NCBI GenBank assembly: GCA_038148895.1
Contig: JBBVGQ010000004.1
From: Tamlana sp038148895
GTDB lineage: Bacteria > Bacteroidota > Bacteroidia > Flavobacteriales > Flavobacteriaceae
Reading direction: 5' to 3' (one strand)
DNA: 64,000 nucleotides
The notes below the pieces were generated by a model that was given only the letters and a program-made list of their open reading frames with translations, searched no databases and was not told where the DNA came from. Shown in pieces: positions 8,775 through 17,009 of this stretch (positions are counted from its first letter, which is position 1; every line of letters begins with the position of its first letter). The position numbers and the translations under genes were made by a program.

Positions 8775-10001
8775 ATGGGCAAGAAATATCATTTATTTGA
8801 GGTTTTTGGTATTGAATTGGAATATATGTTGGTTGGCCGTTCCAATTTAAAGATTATGCCTGTTGTAGATCAACTGCTTACTTTGAAAAACGGTGAATTA
8901 ACCTCGGATGTTGATAATGGCACTATTGCGTGGAGCAATGAATTGGTTGCCCATGTGGTAGAATTAAAGACCAATGGGCCTACAAAAAACCTAAATGCAC
9001 TTTCTGAGGAGTTCCATAAAAATATAATGGAAATCAACACCTTATTGGGTTCCGAAAACTGTATGCTCTTGCCAACAGCGGCCCATCCTTTTATGAATCC
9101 ATTAACCGAAACCACGCTTTGGCAGCATAGCTATAGTGAGGTTTATGCTTTATACAATCGTATTTTTAATTGTAAAGGGCATGGCTGGAGCAACGTACAG
9201 AGCACCCACATCAACCTTCCGTTTTATGATGATGCTGAATTTGAAAAATTACATGCTGCCATTCGAATTGTTTTACCCTTAATTCCAGCATTATGTGCTA
9301 GTTCGCCAATTTTAGAAGGACAAAATACAGGGTTTAAAGATACTCGATTGGAATATTACAAAACCAACCAAAAGGAAATTCCGGAAATGACTGGACACGT
9401 TATTCCAGAAAATATCTTTTCCAAAAAAGACTATGAAAATATTATTTTCAACCCAATCAATAAGGCCATAAAACCTCATGATACCGAACATATTTTAGAC
9501 CATTATTTCTTGAATTCCCGTGGTGCCATAGCCCGTTTTGATAGAAGTGCCATTGAAATAAGGTTAGTGGATATACAGGAATGCCCCATGGCAGATATTG
9601 CTATTTGCGTACTCATTATTGAAGTTTTAAAACTTTTGGTCTCTGAGAAATTATCAACTTTGGAACGTCAAAAAATATTTGAAGTAGTGCCTCTTTTCGA
9701 TATTTTGAATTCATGCATCAAATACGGTGAAGATGCCATTATTTCAAATTTAGCGTATTTGAAGCTCTTCGGAATTAACAAAGCATGCAACTCTCAAAAC
9801 ATTTGGAAACACCTTTATAGTTTGGTTAAACCAGATATTGAAGACATGTACCATCAAGCCATAGAAACCATTTTAAACCGTGGCACTTTATCAACCAGAA
9901 TATTAGATGCGCTGGCTGGTAACTTTTCAGAGTCCAACATTAAAAAGGTCTATTTTGAATTGGCACAATGCCTTCAAAAAAATAAAATGTTCACTCCGTG
10001 A
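8775..10001 (+). CDS. GCS2-type carboxylate-amine ligase (glutamate-cysteine ligase family)
   Basis: A 408-residue member of the GCS2/COOH-NH2 ligase family, related to YbdK-type and plant-like glutamate-cysteine ligases. Visible features: the N-terminal strand GIELEYMLVG with the metal-binding Glu pair, the His-rich INLPFYDDAEFEKLHAAIRI region, and ARFDRSAIEIRLVDIQECPMAD, equivalent to the conserved E(x)R(x)D/C core near the C-terminal half. These enzymes form amide bonds using ATP. The gene starts 1 nt after the ATP-grasp gene and its TGA overlaps the GTG start of the next gene, indicating translational coupling. The actual acyl donor and amine are not known. Confidence 0.85.
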   Translation: MGKKYHLFEVFGIELEYMLVGRSNLKIMPVVDQLLTLKNGELTSDVDNGTIAWSNELVAHVVELKTNGPTKNLNALSEEFHKNIMEINTLLGSENCMLLPTAAHPFMNPLTETTLWQHSYSEVYALYNRIFNCKGHGWSNVQSTHINLPFYDDAEFEKLHAAIRIVLPLIPALCASSPILEGQNTGFKDTRLEYYKTNQKEIPEMTGHVIPENIFSKKDYENIIFNPINKAIKPHDTEHILDHYFLNSRGAIARFDRSAIEIRLVDIQECPMADIAICVLIIEVLKLLVSEKLSTLERQKIFEVVPLFDILNSCIKYGEDAIISNLAYLKLFGINKACNSQNIWKHLYSLVKPDIEDMYHQAIETILNRGTLSTRILDALAGNFSESNIKKVYFELAQCLQKNKMFTP

Positions 10002-10690
10002 AACTCGTTTTAACCTGTGAACACGGAGGAAATGTTATTCCCGAAGGTTTTAAAGTATATTTTGAAAAACAGGAAGCCCTTTTAAACTCTCATCGAGGTT
10101 ATGACTTGGGTGCGCTTGATTTGTTTCATCACTTAAACCCTTTGGCCGGTTATACTTTACATTCTGAAACCAGCCGACTACTTATTGAATTGAACCGATC
10201 GTTACACCATCCCAAATTATTTTCAGAATTCACCAAATCCCTTTTAAAAGCCGAAAAAGAGCAACTTATAAACACCTATTATTTACCGTATAGAGTTGCT
10301 GTAGAAAACACAATCCGTGGTTGGATTAATCAGAGTGAAACCGTTTTACATGTTTCAGTGCATTCGTTCACGCCCAATCTTAACGGTATTGAACGTAACT
10401 GCGATATTGGGTTGTTATTTGATTCACGTCGAAATGGCGAAAAAGCATTTTGCAAGTTTTTCAAAGAAGATATTTTGAGCAAAGACCCAAATTTAAAGAT
10501 TCGTTATAATTATCCATATTTAGGAAAAGCCGATGGGTTTACAACCCATTTACGTAAACAATTCCAAAATAATTATTTGGGTATAGAATTGGAAGTAAAC
10601 CAAAAATATGCAATCAAAAATATTTTTCCTGAGGAATTAAAGCTTATTTTGTTTTCTGCTATAAAATCGGTATTGCAGAGTCACTTTTGA
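9998..10690 (+). CDS. N-formylglutamate amidohydrolase family protein
   Basis: 230 residues of the FGase (HutG-like) zinc amidohydrolase family. Signature segments: LVLTCEHGGNVIPEGF at the N-terminus, SHRGYDLGALDL, the His-containing VHSFTPNLNGIERNCDIGLLFD, and GIELEVNQKY near the C-terminus. No histidine-utilisation genes (hutH/U/I) lie nearby, so a role in His degradation is unlikely; hydrolysis or editing of an N-acyl or peptide bond made by the two ligases upstream is a better guess. The start is GTG overlapping the upstream TGA (GTGA); no in-frame ATG lies close enough to keep the TCEHGG motif. Confidence 0.87.
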   Translation: MKLVLTCEHGGNVIPEGFKVYFEKQEALLNSHRGYDLGALDLFHHLNPLAGYTLHSETSRLLIELNRSLHHPKLFSEFTKSLLKAEKEQLINTYYLPYRVAVENTIRGWINQSETVLHVSVHSFTPNLNGIERNCDIGLLFDSRRNGEKAFCKFFKEDILSKDPNLKIRYNYPYLGKADGFTTHLRKQFQNNYLGIELEVNQKYAIKNIFPEELKLILFSAIKSVLQSHF

Positions 10691-10728
10691 TTTATAACTT
10701 GGCTTAATAAAAAATTTCTATTACATTC

Positions 10729-10756
10729 GGTTAATTATCGATATAAATAATTAACC
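10729..10756. repeat. AT-rich inverted repeat
   Basis: GGTTAATTA at 10729-10737 pairs with TAATTAACC at 10748-10756. It sits 39 nt after the FGase stop and 36 nt before the DUF6090 gene. It lacks a T-run, so it may be an operator or a weak 3' hairpin. Confidence 0.4.
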
Positions 10757-10792
10757 TTAAAGTTGTGCTTTATTATGACAAACCGTTAACCA

Positions 10793-11566
10793 ATGATAAA
10801 ATTCTTTAGAAAAATTAGACAAAATTTAATTTCAGAAGGAAAAACTGGAAAGTATTTGAAATATGCAATTGGTGAAATAGTACTCGTTGTCGTTGGAATT
10901 TTAATTGCATTAAGTATTAATAATTGGAATGAAGCAAGAAAACTCAAAAATCAGGAACTAAAATATCTTTCGGGTATTAAATCTGATATGGAACTTACCA
11001 TAATTGAACTTGAAAATTATACTAATCTGAGAAAGACATCAATTAATTCTGCGAAAACTATCATTCAAATGTTCAATAATGAAAATGAGCCTACTCTCGA
11101 TGAATTTAATTTCCATAACTTAAATGTTCAGATTTGGTCTCCTTTTAAGAAGAATGATAACACTTATCAAGAATTAATAAACTCAGGAAATTTTGCCATT
11201 ATTTCTAATGACTCCATAAAGGATATTTTGCTTAATATACAGCTAGTTTACAAGGAAATAGAATTCATAGAAAGTCATATGTACAAAGATTTCGAAAATT
11301 ACATGTTCCCAATTTACTTCAGCACAGCAGACCTTGAATCAGATATTTCAAATTATACACATCAAGTGTCGAATGGAACTCAAGGAGATAGAACAGAACT
11401 TTCTAGAGAAAAAATCGAATTACTATTGAAAAACCAAACATTTAAAAATGGTTTTGTACTGTCTAAATTTAACAATAACCTAGTTATTGGTGAGTACAAG
11501 AAAATGAAAGCCCTGTCTGAAAAACTATTGGATATAATTGACTCAAAAATAGCGAAGAATAAATAA
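10793..11566 (+). CDS. DUF6090 family protein
   Basis: 257 residues with the family's N-terminal signature: IKFFRKIRQNLISEGKTGKYLKYAIGEIVLVVVGILIALSINNWNE, i.e. a short cytoplasmic arm, one TM helix at about residues 24-42, and a conserved SINNWNE just after the membrane. The rest is an alpha-helical, probably periplasmic domain without recognisable catalytic motifs. Such proteins are abundant, often in several copies, in Flavobacteriia and their function is unknown. The gene is A+T-rich, stands alone between the ligase cassette and the minus-strand M23 gene, and has no clear -7 box. Confidence 0.8.
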   Translation: MIKFFRKIRQNLISEGKTGKYLKYAIGEIVLVVVGILIALSINNWNEARKLKNQELKYLSGIKSDMELTIIELENYTNLRKTSINSAKTIIQMFNNENEPTLDEFNFHNLNVQIWSPFKKNDNTYQELINSGNFAIISNDSIKDILLNIQLVYKEIEFIESHMYKDFENYMFPIYFSTADLESDISNYTHQVSNGTQGDRTELSREKIELLLKNQTFKNGFVLSKFNNNLVIGEYKKMKALSEKLLDIIDSKIAKNK

Positions 11567-11711
11567 CGAAAGCACAACAAAAAACATAGTGCATGCCGCG
11601 GTTAGCAATAGAAAGAAAAGAAATAGTAAAATTGAAAATCAACAAAGAAAATTATTGAACAAAGTGCTGCACGCATCATATTCGAACTGTTAAACTGACT
11701 TTTCCAAAAAA

Positions 11712-12398
11712 CTACAACTTCAACAGTAAATTAGGATTCGGGCAATTGGCTTTATAAAATTCTAAATCGGTTTGGCTGCAAACGCCTGGGTAATCACCCA
11801 TAAAACCTTGGATATCTTTTATAATCTGCAAATGTAAGTGTGGTGGGTAGTCGCCATTAACTTTGGCATCTCCCAATGTGCCCAAACAATCGCCTTGTTT
11901 AAAAGTTTGACCTATTTTCAATTTAGCCATAGATTCTAAACTTAAATGTCCGTAAAGGGTATAAAATGCCTCATCTTCAATTTGGTGTTTTAAGATGATG
12001 GTTGGCCCATAATCGCCATAATTAGCATTGTTTTTAAAACTGTGTACTTCGCCATCCAAAGGTGCAAAAACAGCAGAACCTGCTTCGCTCCACAAATCAA
12101 TACCCAAATGAATATTACGGGCTTCTGTATTTTGCTTATTAAAATGTATACTCCGTTGGTAAATGGTTCTGACTTCCAAATACCCTCCATAAGCCACTAA
12201 AGCATTGTGGTTTTTGATGTGTTCCGAAATGTAAGTTCCCAACTTTTCAGAAGATGAAACATCAACCTTCTTTAAATCACCGTTAGATTCAGACAAATCT
12301 AAAGGCACATATTTTTCTTTCGGAATGCTTGTATCCAATACAAACAATGCCTCCGAACTAATTTGATTTAAAAACTGTGAAAACTCATGGGGTTGCAT
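11712..12398 (-). CDS. M23-type peptidoglycan DD-metallopeptidase family protein
   Basis: 228 residues with a complete M23 (LytM/lysostaphin) zinc site: HLGIDLW (HxxxD), and PPHLHLQI carrying the HxH, preceded by YTLYGHLS and the turn KIGQTFKQGDCLGTLGDAKVNG. The family cleaves peptide crosslinks in peptidoglycan. No signal peptide or TM segment is visible at the N-terminus (MQPHEFSQFLNQISSEALFV), which is unusual for a cell-wall enzyme and leaves a cytoplasmic role or another substrate possible. A -7 box lies only 5 nt before the ATG. Confidence 0.8.
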   Translation of the reverse strand: MQPHEFSQFLNQISSEALFVLDTSIPKEKYVPLDLSESNGDLKKVDVSSSEKLGTYISEHIKNHNALVAYGGYLEVRTIYQRSIHFNKQNTEARNIHLGIDLWSEAGSAVFAPLDGEVHSFKNNANYGDYGPTIILKHQIEDEAFYTLYGHLSLESMAKLKIGQTFKQGDCLGTLGDAKVNGDYPPHLHLQIIKDIQGFMGDYPGVCSQTDLEFYKANCPNPNLLLKL

Positions 12399-12403
12399 AC
12401 ATT

Positions 12404-12411
12404 CAAAAATA
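12404..12411 (-). promoter_or_regulatory. -7 element close to the M23-like gene start
   Basis: Minus-strand TATTTTTG matches TAnnTTTG, with only 5 nt to the ATG at 12398, so transcription would start at or next to the start codon. No -33 TTG at standard spacing is visible. Confidence 0.35.
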
Positions 12412-12504
12412 GTAAACTAGCTCACTACTTCAGCATACAAATCGATCTTTCGGCTTGCTTTGCAAGGTGTTTTCAAAGAAAATACATTTCTTTTCAACCA
12501 ATGC

Positions 12505-13812
12505 TCAAGATGACACGACTTCTCCATAAAGGTCGAAGTCTTCGGCTTCAATAATTTTAACGGTGGTAAACTCGCCTGTTTTTAAATAGGTTTTGGTGGC
12601 GTCTATAAGCACTTCGTTATCCACATCTGGAGAATCAAACTCGGTGCGACCAATAAAATAATTGCCTTCTTTTCTATCAATAACTACTTTGAATTCCTGT
12701 CCGATTTTTTGCTGGTTCAATTCCCATGAAATCTGCGATTGAATTTCCATTATTTGGTTGGCACGGTCAATCTTTACTTCTTCTGGCACATCGTCTTCCA
12801 AATTATAGGCATGGGTATTTTCTTCGTGACTATATGTAAAGCAACCCAAACGCTCAAAACGCATATCTTTAACCCACTGTTTCAACTCTTGAAAATGTGC
12901 TTCAGTTTCCCCAGGATAACCCACAATCAGTGTAGTACGGATAGTCATTTCAGGGACTTTTGCCCTAAATTCCTCTATCAACTTAGTGGTCTTTTCTTTT
13001 GTTGTACCGCGACGCATACTTTTTAAAATATCATCTGAAATATGCTGCAACGGAATATCTAAATAATTGCAGATTTTTGGCTCCCGGTTCATAACATCCA
13101 ACACATCGGTTGGAAAACCCGTTGGAAAGGCATAATGCAAACGAATCCATTCTACACCTTCAACTTTAACCAAGGCTTCTAGCAATTCCGCTAAATTTCG
13201 TTTTTTGTATAAATCGAGTCCGTAATAGGTTAAATCCTGCGCAATTAAAATAAGTTCCTTTACACCATTGGCTGCCAGTTTTTCAGCTTCAATAACAATG
13301 TCTTCAATGGGCTTACTCCTATGTTTTCCGCGCATTATAGGAATGGCACAAAATGAACATGGCCTGTCGCAACCTTCAGCAATCTTCAAATAAGCGTAGT
13401 TTTTTGGTGTGGTGGTTAAACGTTCGCCGATGAGTTCATGTTTATAATCAGCTCCAAGAGCTTTAAGTAAACCTGGCAATTCGGTAGTGCCAAAATACTC
13501 ATCCACATTCGGGATTTCCTTCATCAAATCTGGTTTGTAGCGCTCACTTAAACAGCCTGTTACAAAAACCTTATCTACATCGCCTTCTTCCTTTTTTTGA
13601 ACATATTCCAAAATGGTATTGACGCTCTCCTCCTTGGCATTATTGATGAATCCACAGGTATTGATAACCACAATATTGCCCTCTTGCTCATGCACTACAT
13701 CTTTTCCACTGGCTTTCAATTGCCCCATCAACACTTCGCTGTCGTAAACATTTTTACTACAGCCCAGCGTAACAACATTAATCTTATTTTTCTTAATCGA
13801 TTTTGTGCGCAT
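12505..13812 (-). CDS. rimO: ribosomal protein S12 methylthiotransferase RimO
   Basis: Radical-SAM enzyme that adds a methylthio group to Asp88 of ribosomal protein S12. The N-terminal UPF0004 domain has its three cluster Cys (LGCSKNVYDSE, INTCGFINNAKEE, VTGCLSERY); the radical SAM site is CDRPCSFCAIP; a C-terminal TRAM domain (KVVIDRKEGNYFIGRTEFDSPDVDNE) binds the substrate. The 435-residue form from ATG 13812 (MRTKSIKKNKINVV) is the usual family length. A longer frame to 13872 exists, but a -7 box at 13836-13843 lies inside it, so the shorter start is right. It follows ftsY on the same strand. Confidence 0.95.
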   Translation of the reverse strand: MRTKSIKKNKINVVTLGCSKNVYDSEVLMGQLKASGKDVVHEQEGNIVVINTCGFINNAKEESVNTILEYVQKKEEGDVDKVFVTGCLSERYKPDLMKEIPNVDEYFGTTELPGLLKALGADYKHELIGERLTTTPKNYAYLKIAEGCDRPCSFCAIPIMRGKHRSKPIEDIVIEAEKLAANGVKELILIAQDLTYYGLDLYKKRNLAELLEALVKVEGVEWIRLHYAFPTGFPTDVLDVMNREPKICNYLDIPLQHISDDILKSMRRGTTKEKTTKLIEEFRAKVPEMTIRTTLIVGYPGETEAHFQELKQWVKDMRFERLGCFTYSHEENTHAYNLEDDVPEEVKIDRANQIMEIQSQISWELNQQKIGQEFKVVIDRKEGNYFIGRTEFDSPDVDNEVLIDATKTYLKTGEFTTVKIIEAEDFDLYGEVVSS

Positions 13813-13835
13813 ATATGTTCTTATAAATCTGGGCG

Positions 13836-13843
13836 CAAAGGTA
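13836..13843 (-). promoter_or_regulatory. -7 element of rimO promoter
   Basis: Minus-strand TACCTTTG matches TAnnTTTG and predicts a start near 13829, giving a ~17-nt leader to the ATG at 13812. No clear -33 TTG at 18-20 nt. Confidence 0.45.
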
Positions 13844-13903
13844 CGCAATGATATTGGAATTTTAAATCCCAAAATGTGAGGCTGAATTGAAAGGTTTTAA
13901 GGC

Positions 13904-14878
13904 TTATTTAAAAAACGAATCTACAAACTCAAACTTATTAAACACTTGTAAATCCTCAATGCCTTCACCAACACCAATGTATTTTACAGGAATCTGGAAT
14001 TGGTCTGAAATGCCAATAACCACGCCACCTTTAGCGGTTCCATCCAATTTGGTTACAGCCAAAGAAGTTACCTCAGTCGATGCAGTGAATTGCTTTGCCT
14101 GCTCGAATGCATTTTGCCCTGTGGATCCATCCAATATCAATAAGACATCGTGGGGAGCATCGAGAACCACCTTTTGCATCACGCGTTTTACCTTGGTCAA
14201 TTCATTCATTAAGTTTACCTTATTATGCAATCGTCCTGCAGTATCTATGATAATGACATCGGCATTTTGGTTGACCCCAGATTGAAGCGCATCAAAAGCC
14301 ACAGATGCTGGGTCGCTACCCATATTCTGGCGAACCATGGGCACATCTACCCTATCCGCCCAAACCTGAAGTTGGTCTATAGCAGCGGCTCTAAAGGTAT
14401 CGGCCGCACCGAGTATCACTTTTAAGCCCTTCTTTTTAAATTGATAAGCCAATTTACCTATGGTTGTGGTTTTTCCAACACCGTTTACGCCAACCACCAT
14501 AAGCACATAAGGCGTTTTATTTCCGCTTTCTAGTTTTGGCAAATCTGGAATCGTAAAATCGCTTTCTTCTCCAGAATTGGTTTCACTCAGCAACGCGGCA
14601 ATTTCTTCACGAAGTATTTGGTTGAGTTCGTCCGTTCCCAAATATTTATCTTTGGCAACGCGTTCTTCAATGCGCTCAATAACCTTCAAGGTAGTATTTA
14701 CACCAACATCGCTCGTTACCAACACTTCTTCCAAGTTATCTAAAACCTCATCGTCAACTTTCGATTTTCCGGCCACGGCCTTACTAAGCTTCCCGAAAAA
14801 ACTGGTTTTAGATTTTTCCAATCCTTTATCTAAGGTTTCCTTTTTTTCTGAGGAAAATATTTTTTTAAAAAGACTCAT
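13904..14878 (-). CDS. ftsY: signal recognition particle receptor FtsY
   Basis: GTPase that docks SRP-ribosome complexes at the inner membrane. The 324-residue protein has the N domain (about 20-100) and the G domain with GVNGVGKTTTIGKLA (G1), DTFRAAAIDQLQVW, DTAGRLHN (G3), TKLDGTAKGG (G4) and GVGEGIEDLQVF at the end. As in other Bacteroidota the acidic A domain is short; residues 1-20 are a basic amphipathic stretch (MSLFKKIFSSEKKE) suited to membrane binding. The gene lies downstream of rpmB-rpmG-DUF4295, but a terminator at 15012-15044 separates them. Confidence 0.97.
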   Translation of the reverse strand: MSLFKKIFSSEKKETLDKGLEKSKTSFFGKLSKAVAGKSKVDDEVLDNLEEVLVTSDVGVNTTLKVIERIEERVAKDKYLGTDELNQILREEIAALLSETNSGEESDFTIPDLPKLESGNKTPYVLMVVGVNGVGKTTTIGKLAYQFKKKGLKVILGAADTFRAAAIDQLQVWADRVDVPMVRQNMGSDPASVAFDALQSGVNQNADVIIIDTAGRLHNKVNLMNELTKVKRVMQKVVLDAPHDVLLILDGSTGQNAFEQAKQFTASTEVTSLAVTKLDGTAKGGVVIGISDQFQIPVKYIGVGEGIEDLQVFNKFEFVDSFFK

Positions 14879-15000
14879 TGTTCCATTTGTTGTTTATTCT
14901 TGGAAGCTATTACTTCATATTTGAGTAAGCAATCCACCAAAACTTTATTTTCAATTTTCTTACCAAATATTGATTTACTGCATTTATGGCAGAAAACGTT

Positions 15001-15008
15001 CAAATATA
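15001..15008 (-). promoter_or_regulatory. possible -7 element for ftsY
   Basis: Minus-strand TATATTTG, matching TAnnTTTG, just downstream of the DUF4295 terminator and about 120 nt before the ftsY ATG. The -33 position falls in the terminator hairpin and has no TTG. Confidence 0.3.
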
Positions 15009-15011
15009 AAA

Positions 15012-15044
15012 TAAAAAAAGCTGCTTTCTGAATGAAAGCAGCTT
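15012..15044 (-). terminator. terminator after rpmB-rpmG-DUF4295
   Basis: An 11-bp perfect stem (AAGCTGCTTTC at 15018-15028 with GAAAGCAGCTT at 15034-15044) and a 5-nt loop. On the minus strand it is followed by seven T. It ends the ribosomal-protein transcript before ftsY. Confidence 0.85.
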
Positions 15045-15067
15045 ATAATATCTTGAAACGATACCTT

Positions 15068-15220
15068 TTAATTTTTCTTTAAAAAGTCGTCAACTTGTTC
15101 TGGACTCATAATAGACTCAACAAACATGTAAGCCCCTGTCTTTGGCGACTTTACCATTTTTATTGCTTTAGTTAATCTTTTAGATCCTGTTTGTAATGAT
15201 GCTACTGCTTTCTTTGCCAT
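15068..15220 (-). CDS. DUF4295 family protein
   Basis: A 50-residue basic protein, MAKKAVASLQTGSKRLTKAI at the start and MSPEQVDDFLKKN at the end, translated directly from the minus strand. It matches the small DUF4295 family that is conserved right after rpmG in Bacteroidota. The Lys-rich N-terminus and the fixed position with L28 and L33 suggest a ribosome-associated protein, but no function is proven. It starts 7 nt after the rpmG stop and is followed by a strong terminator. Confidence 0.85.
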   Translation of the reverse strand: MAKKAVASLQTGSKRLTKAIKMVKSPKTGAYMFVESIMSPEQVDDFLKKN

Positions 15221-15226
15221 GACTTA

Positions 15227-15409
15227 CTATTTTATCTCTTTGTGAACTGTCATACGTTTAAGGATAGGATTAAATTTTTTAATCTCCATTCTTCCTGGCG
15301 TATTCTTTTTATTTTTTGTAGTAACGTATCTAGAAGTTCCTGGTTGACCAGACTCCTTGTGCTCTGTGCACTCTAATATTACCTGTATTCTATTACCTTT
15401 CTTTGCCAT
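15227..15409 (-). CDS. rpmG: 50S ribosomal protein L33
   Basis: 60 residues, MAKKGNRIQVILECTEHKES...SRYVTTKNKKNTPGRMEIKKFNPILKRMTVHKEIK, the standard length and sequence of bacterial L33. Only one Cys (ILEC) is present and the CxxC pairs of zinc-binding L33 are absent, so this is the zinc-independent (C-minus) form. Second gene of the rpmB-rpmG-DUF4295 operon, 26 nt after rpmB. Confidence 0.97.
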   Translation of the reverse strand: MAKKGNRIQVILECTEHKESGQPGTSRYVTTKNKKNTPGRMEIKKFNPILKRMTVHKEIK

Positions 15410-15435
15410 GTCTTATAACTTATTAAATGCAGCTA

Positions 15436-15672
15436 CTATTTTAAAAATCCTTTAGATTTTGCTTCTTTAATTGCTGCAGAAATACCAATTTTGTTGATTG
15501 TTTTTAAAGCAGATGTAGAAACCTTTAAAGTTATCCAGCTGTCTTCTTCTGGAATGTAAAAACGTTTCTTCACTAAATTCGCGTTAAATTTGCGTTTAGT
15601 TCTGTTTAATGCATGAGACACGTTGTTTCCAACCATAGCCTTCTTCCCTGTAAGTTCACAAACTCTTGACAT
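15436..15672 (-). CDS. rpmB: 50S ribosomal protein L28
   Basis: 78 residues with the L28 signature MSRVCELTGKKAMVGNNVSHALNRTKRKFNANL at the N-terminus and the basic C-terminal part ALKTINKIGISAAIKEAKSKG. Standard length. First gene of the operon rpmB-rpmG-DUF4295, with a good -33/-7 promoter at 15714-15743 giving a leader of about 35 nt. Confidence 0.97.
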   Translation of the reverse strand: MSRVCELTGKKAMVGNNVSHALNRTKRKFNANLVKKRFYIPEEDSWITLKVSTSALKTINKIGISAAIKEAKSKGFLK

Positions 15673-15713
15673 TATATATAACTTTAAATTCTTTGTTTCT
15701 TAAAATCGAGGTG

Positions 15714-15743
15714 CAAATATACAAATTCTTTATATTATGCCAA
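15714..15743 (-). promoter_or_regulatory. rpmB operon promoter (-33/-7)
   Basis: On the minus strand: TTG at 15741-15743, 19-nt spacer, then TATATTTG at 15714-15721. Both elements and the spacing match the Bacteroidota sigma-factor consensus TTTG-N19-TAnnTTTG. Confidence 0.6.
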
Positions 15744-15754
15744 CCTAAATTTTA

Positions 15755-17005
15755 TCAATTTTTAAAAATTTCTTTTAGGAGCATTTCCAAGGCTTTATTC
15801 ACTGCCTTGTTTATAACTTTTAGGCGAAGATTTCCGAAGTTAAATTCTTTGGAATAAACTCCGTTTTTTGTAGCAATAGCAATAAAAACCGTACCTATTT
15901 CGGCTTTGGAATCACCTTTTGTTGGGCCAGCATTTCCTGTAGTTGCAATGGCATAATCTGATTGAAATAATTGAAGCGCATTTTCGGCCATAGATTCTAC
16001 AACGGGAGCACTTACCACCGAATGGGCGTCAATCAAGGTTTTTGAAACGTGTAAAACATTAATTTTTGATTGGGTTGCATATGTAACTACACCACCCTTA
16101 AAAAAGGCAGAAGCACCTGGGTTTATTGTAAATCTTTCAGCTACGGCACCACCTGTACAACTTTCGGCAATGGCCAAAGTTTTGCCCAGTTTGGTAAGCT
16201 GTTTGGCAATAACAATTTCCACTGAGCCTTCTTCATCTTCAAAACCGGCAAATTCGTCTTTTATGTACGGAATAACTTTATCAATCTGTTCCTGAACCTC
16301 ATTTTTAAGTTGAACCTCATCAAATCCCTTGGTTGACAAACGCAAACGCATTTGACCCAAATTTGGTAAATAGGCCAATTTAATATGCTTGGGCAGCGCA
16401 TCTTCCCAAGGTTCAATTCTTTCCGCCAATGCACTTTCACCAAGGCCATAAACCATAAGGGTTCTGTGAAGGATGTATGGACGATGGTATTTATCTTTAA
16501 GTTTTGGAAGTACTTCAAATTCAACTAAAGCCATCATTTCATAAGGCACCCCCGGAAGGGAAATAAAAACCTTATCACCTTTATCCATCCACATACCTGG
16601 CGCCGTACCTAACCTATTCATCAGCGGTTTAGCCTTTGATGGTATCAAAGCCTGGTCTCTATTAACTTGAAGCAACTGGGTTCTAACGTGTTGTTTCCAA
16701 ATGGATTCAATATTATCCAAAACCGATTGATCCCTAACGAGGATATCGCCAAAATATTCAGCTATAGTTTTTTTAGTGACATCGTCTTTGGTTGGCCCCA
16801 ATCCGCCTGTAAGAATAACAATATCCACACGACCTTCAGCATCACTCAAAGCCTGTAGAATATGATCCTTATCATCTTGAACCGATGTAATTTGATAAAT
16901 AGATACCCCTATTTTGTTGAGTTGTTTTGCAATGAAGGCAGAATTTGTATCTATAACTTGCCCTATGAGAAGTTCGTCGCCGATGGTTATTATTTCGGCT
17001 AACAT
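15755..17005 (-). CDS. cinA: CinA family protein (NMN amidohydrolase / MoCF-like domain)
   Basis: 416 residues. The N-terminal MoCF-biosynthesis-like (COG1058) domain shows IITIGDELLIGQVIDTNSAFIA and LTGGLGPTKDDVTKKTIAEYF; the C-terminal CinA domain shows LAIAESCTGGAVAERFTINPGASAFFKGGVVTYA, including the Ser-Cys active-site region of nicotinamide-mononucleotide deamidases. The family recycles NMN to NaMN in the pyridine nucleotide salvage cycle and hydrolyses ADP-ribose in some species. The gene starts 4 nt after the Hpt stop, so it is likely in an operon with the Hpt and FAH genes. Confidence 0.93.
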   Translation of the reverse strand: MLAEIITIGDELLIGQVIDTNSAFIAKQLNKIGVSIYQITSVQDDKDHILQALSDAEGRVDIVILTGGLGPTKDDVTKKTIAEYFGDILVRDQSVLDNIESIWKQHVRTQLLQVNRDQALIPSKAKPLMNRLGTAPGMWMDKGDKVFISLPGVPYEMMALVEFEVLPKLKDKYHRPYILHRTLMVYGLGESALAERIEPWEDALPKHIKLAYLPNLGQMRLRLSTKGFDEVQLKNEVQEQIDKVIPYIKDEFAGFEDEEGSVEIVIAKQLTKLGKTLAIAESCTGGAVAERFTINPGASAFFKGGVVTYATQSKINVLHVSKTLIDAHSVVSAPVVESMAENALQLFQSDYAIATTGNAGPTKGDSKAEIGTVFIAIATKNGVYSKEFNFGNLRLKVINKAVNKALEMLLKEIFKN

Positions 17006-17009
17006 GGCA

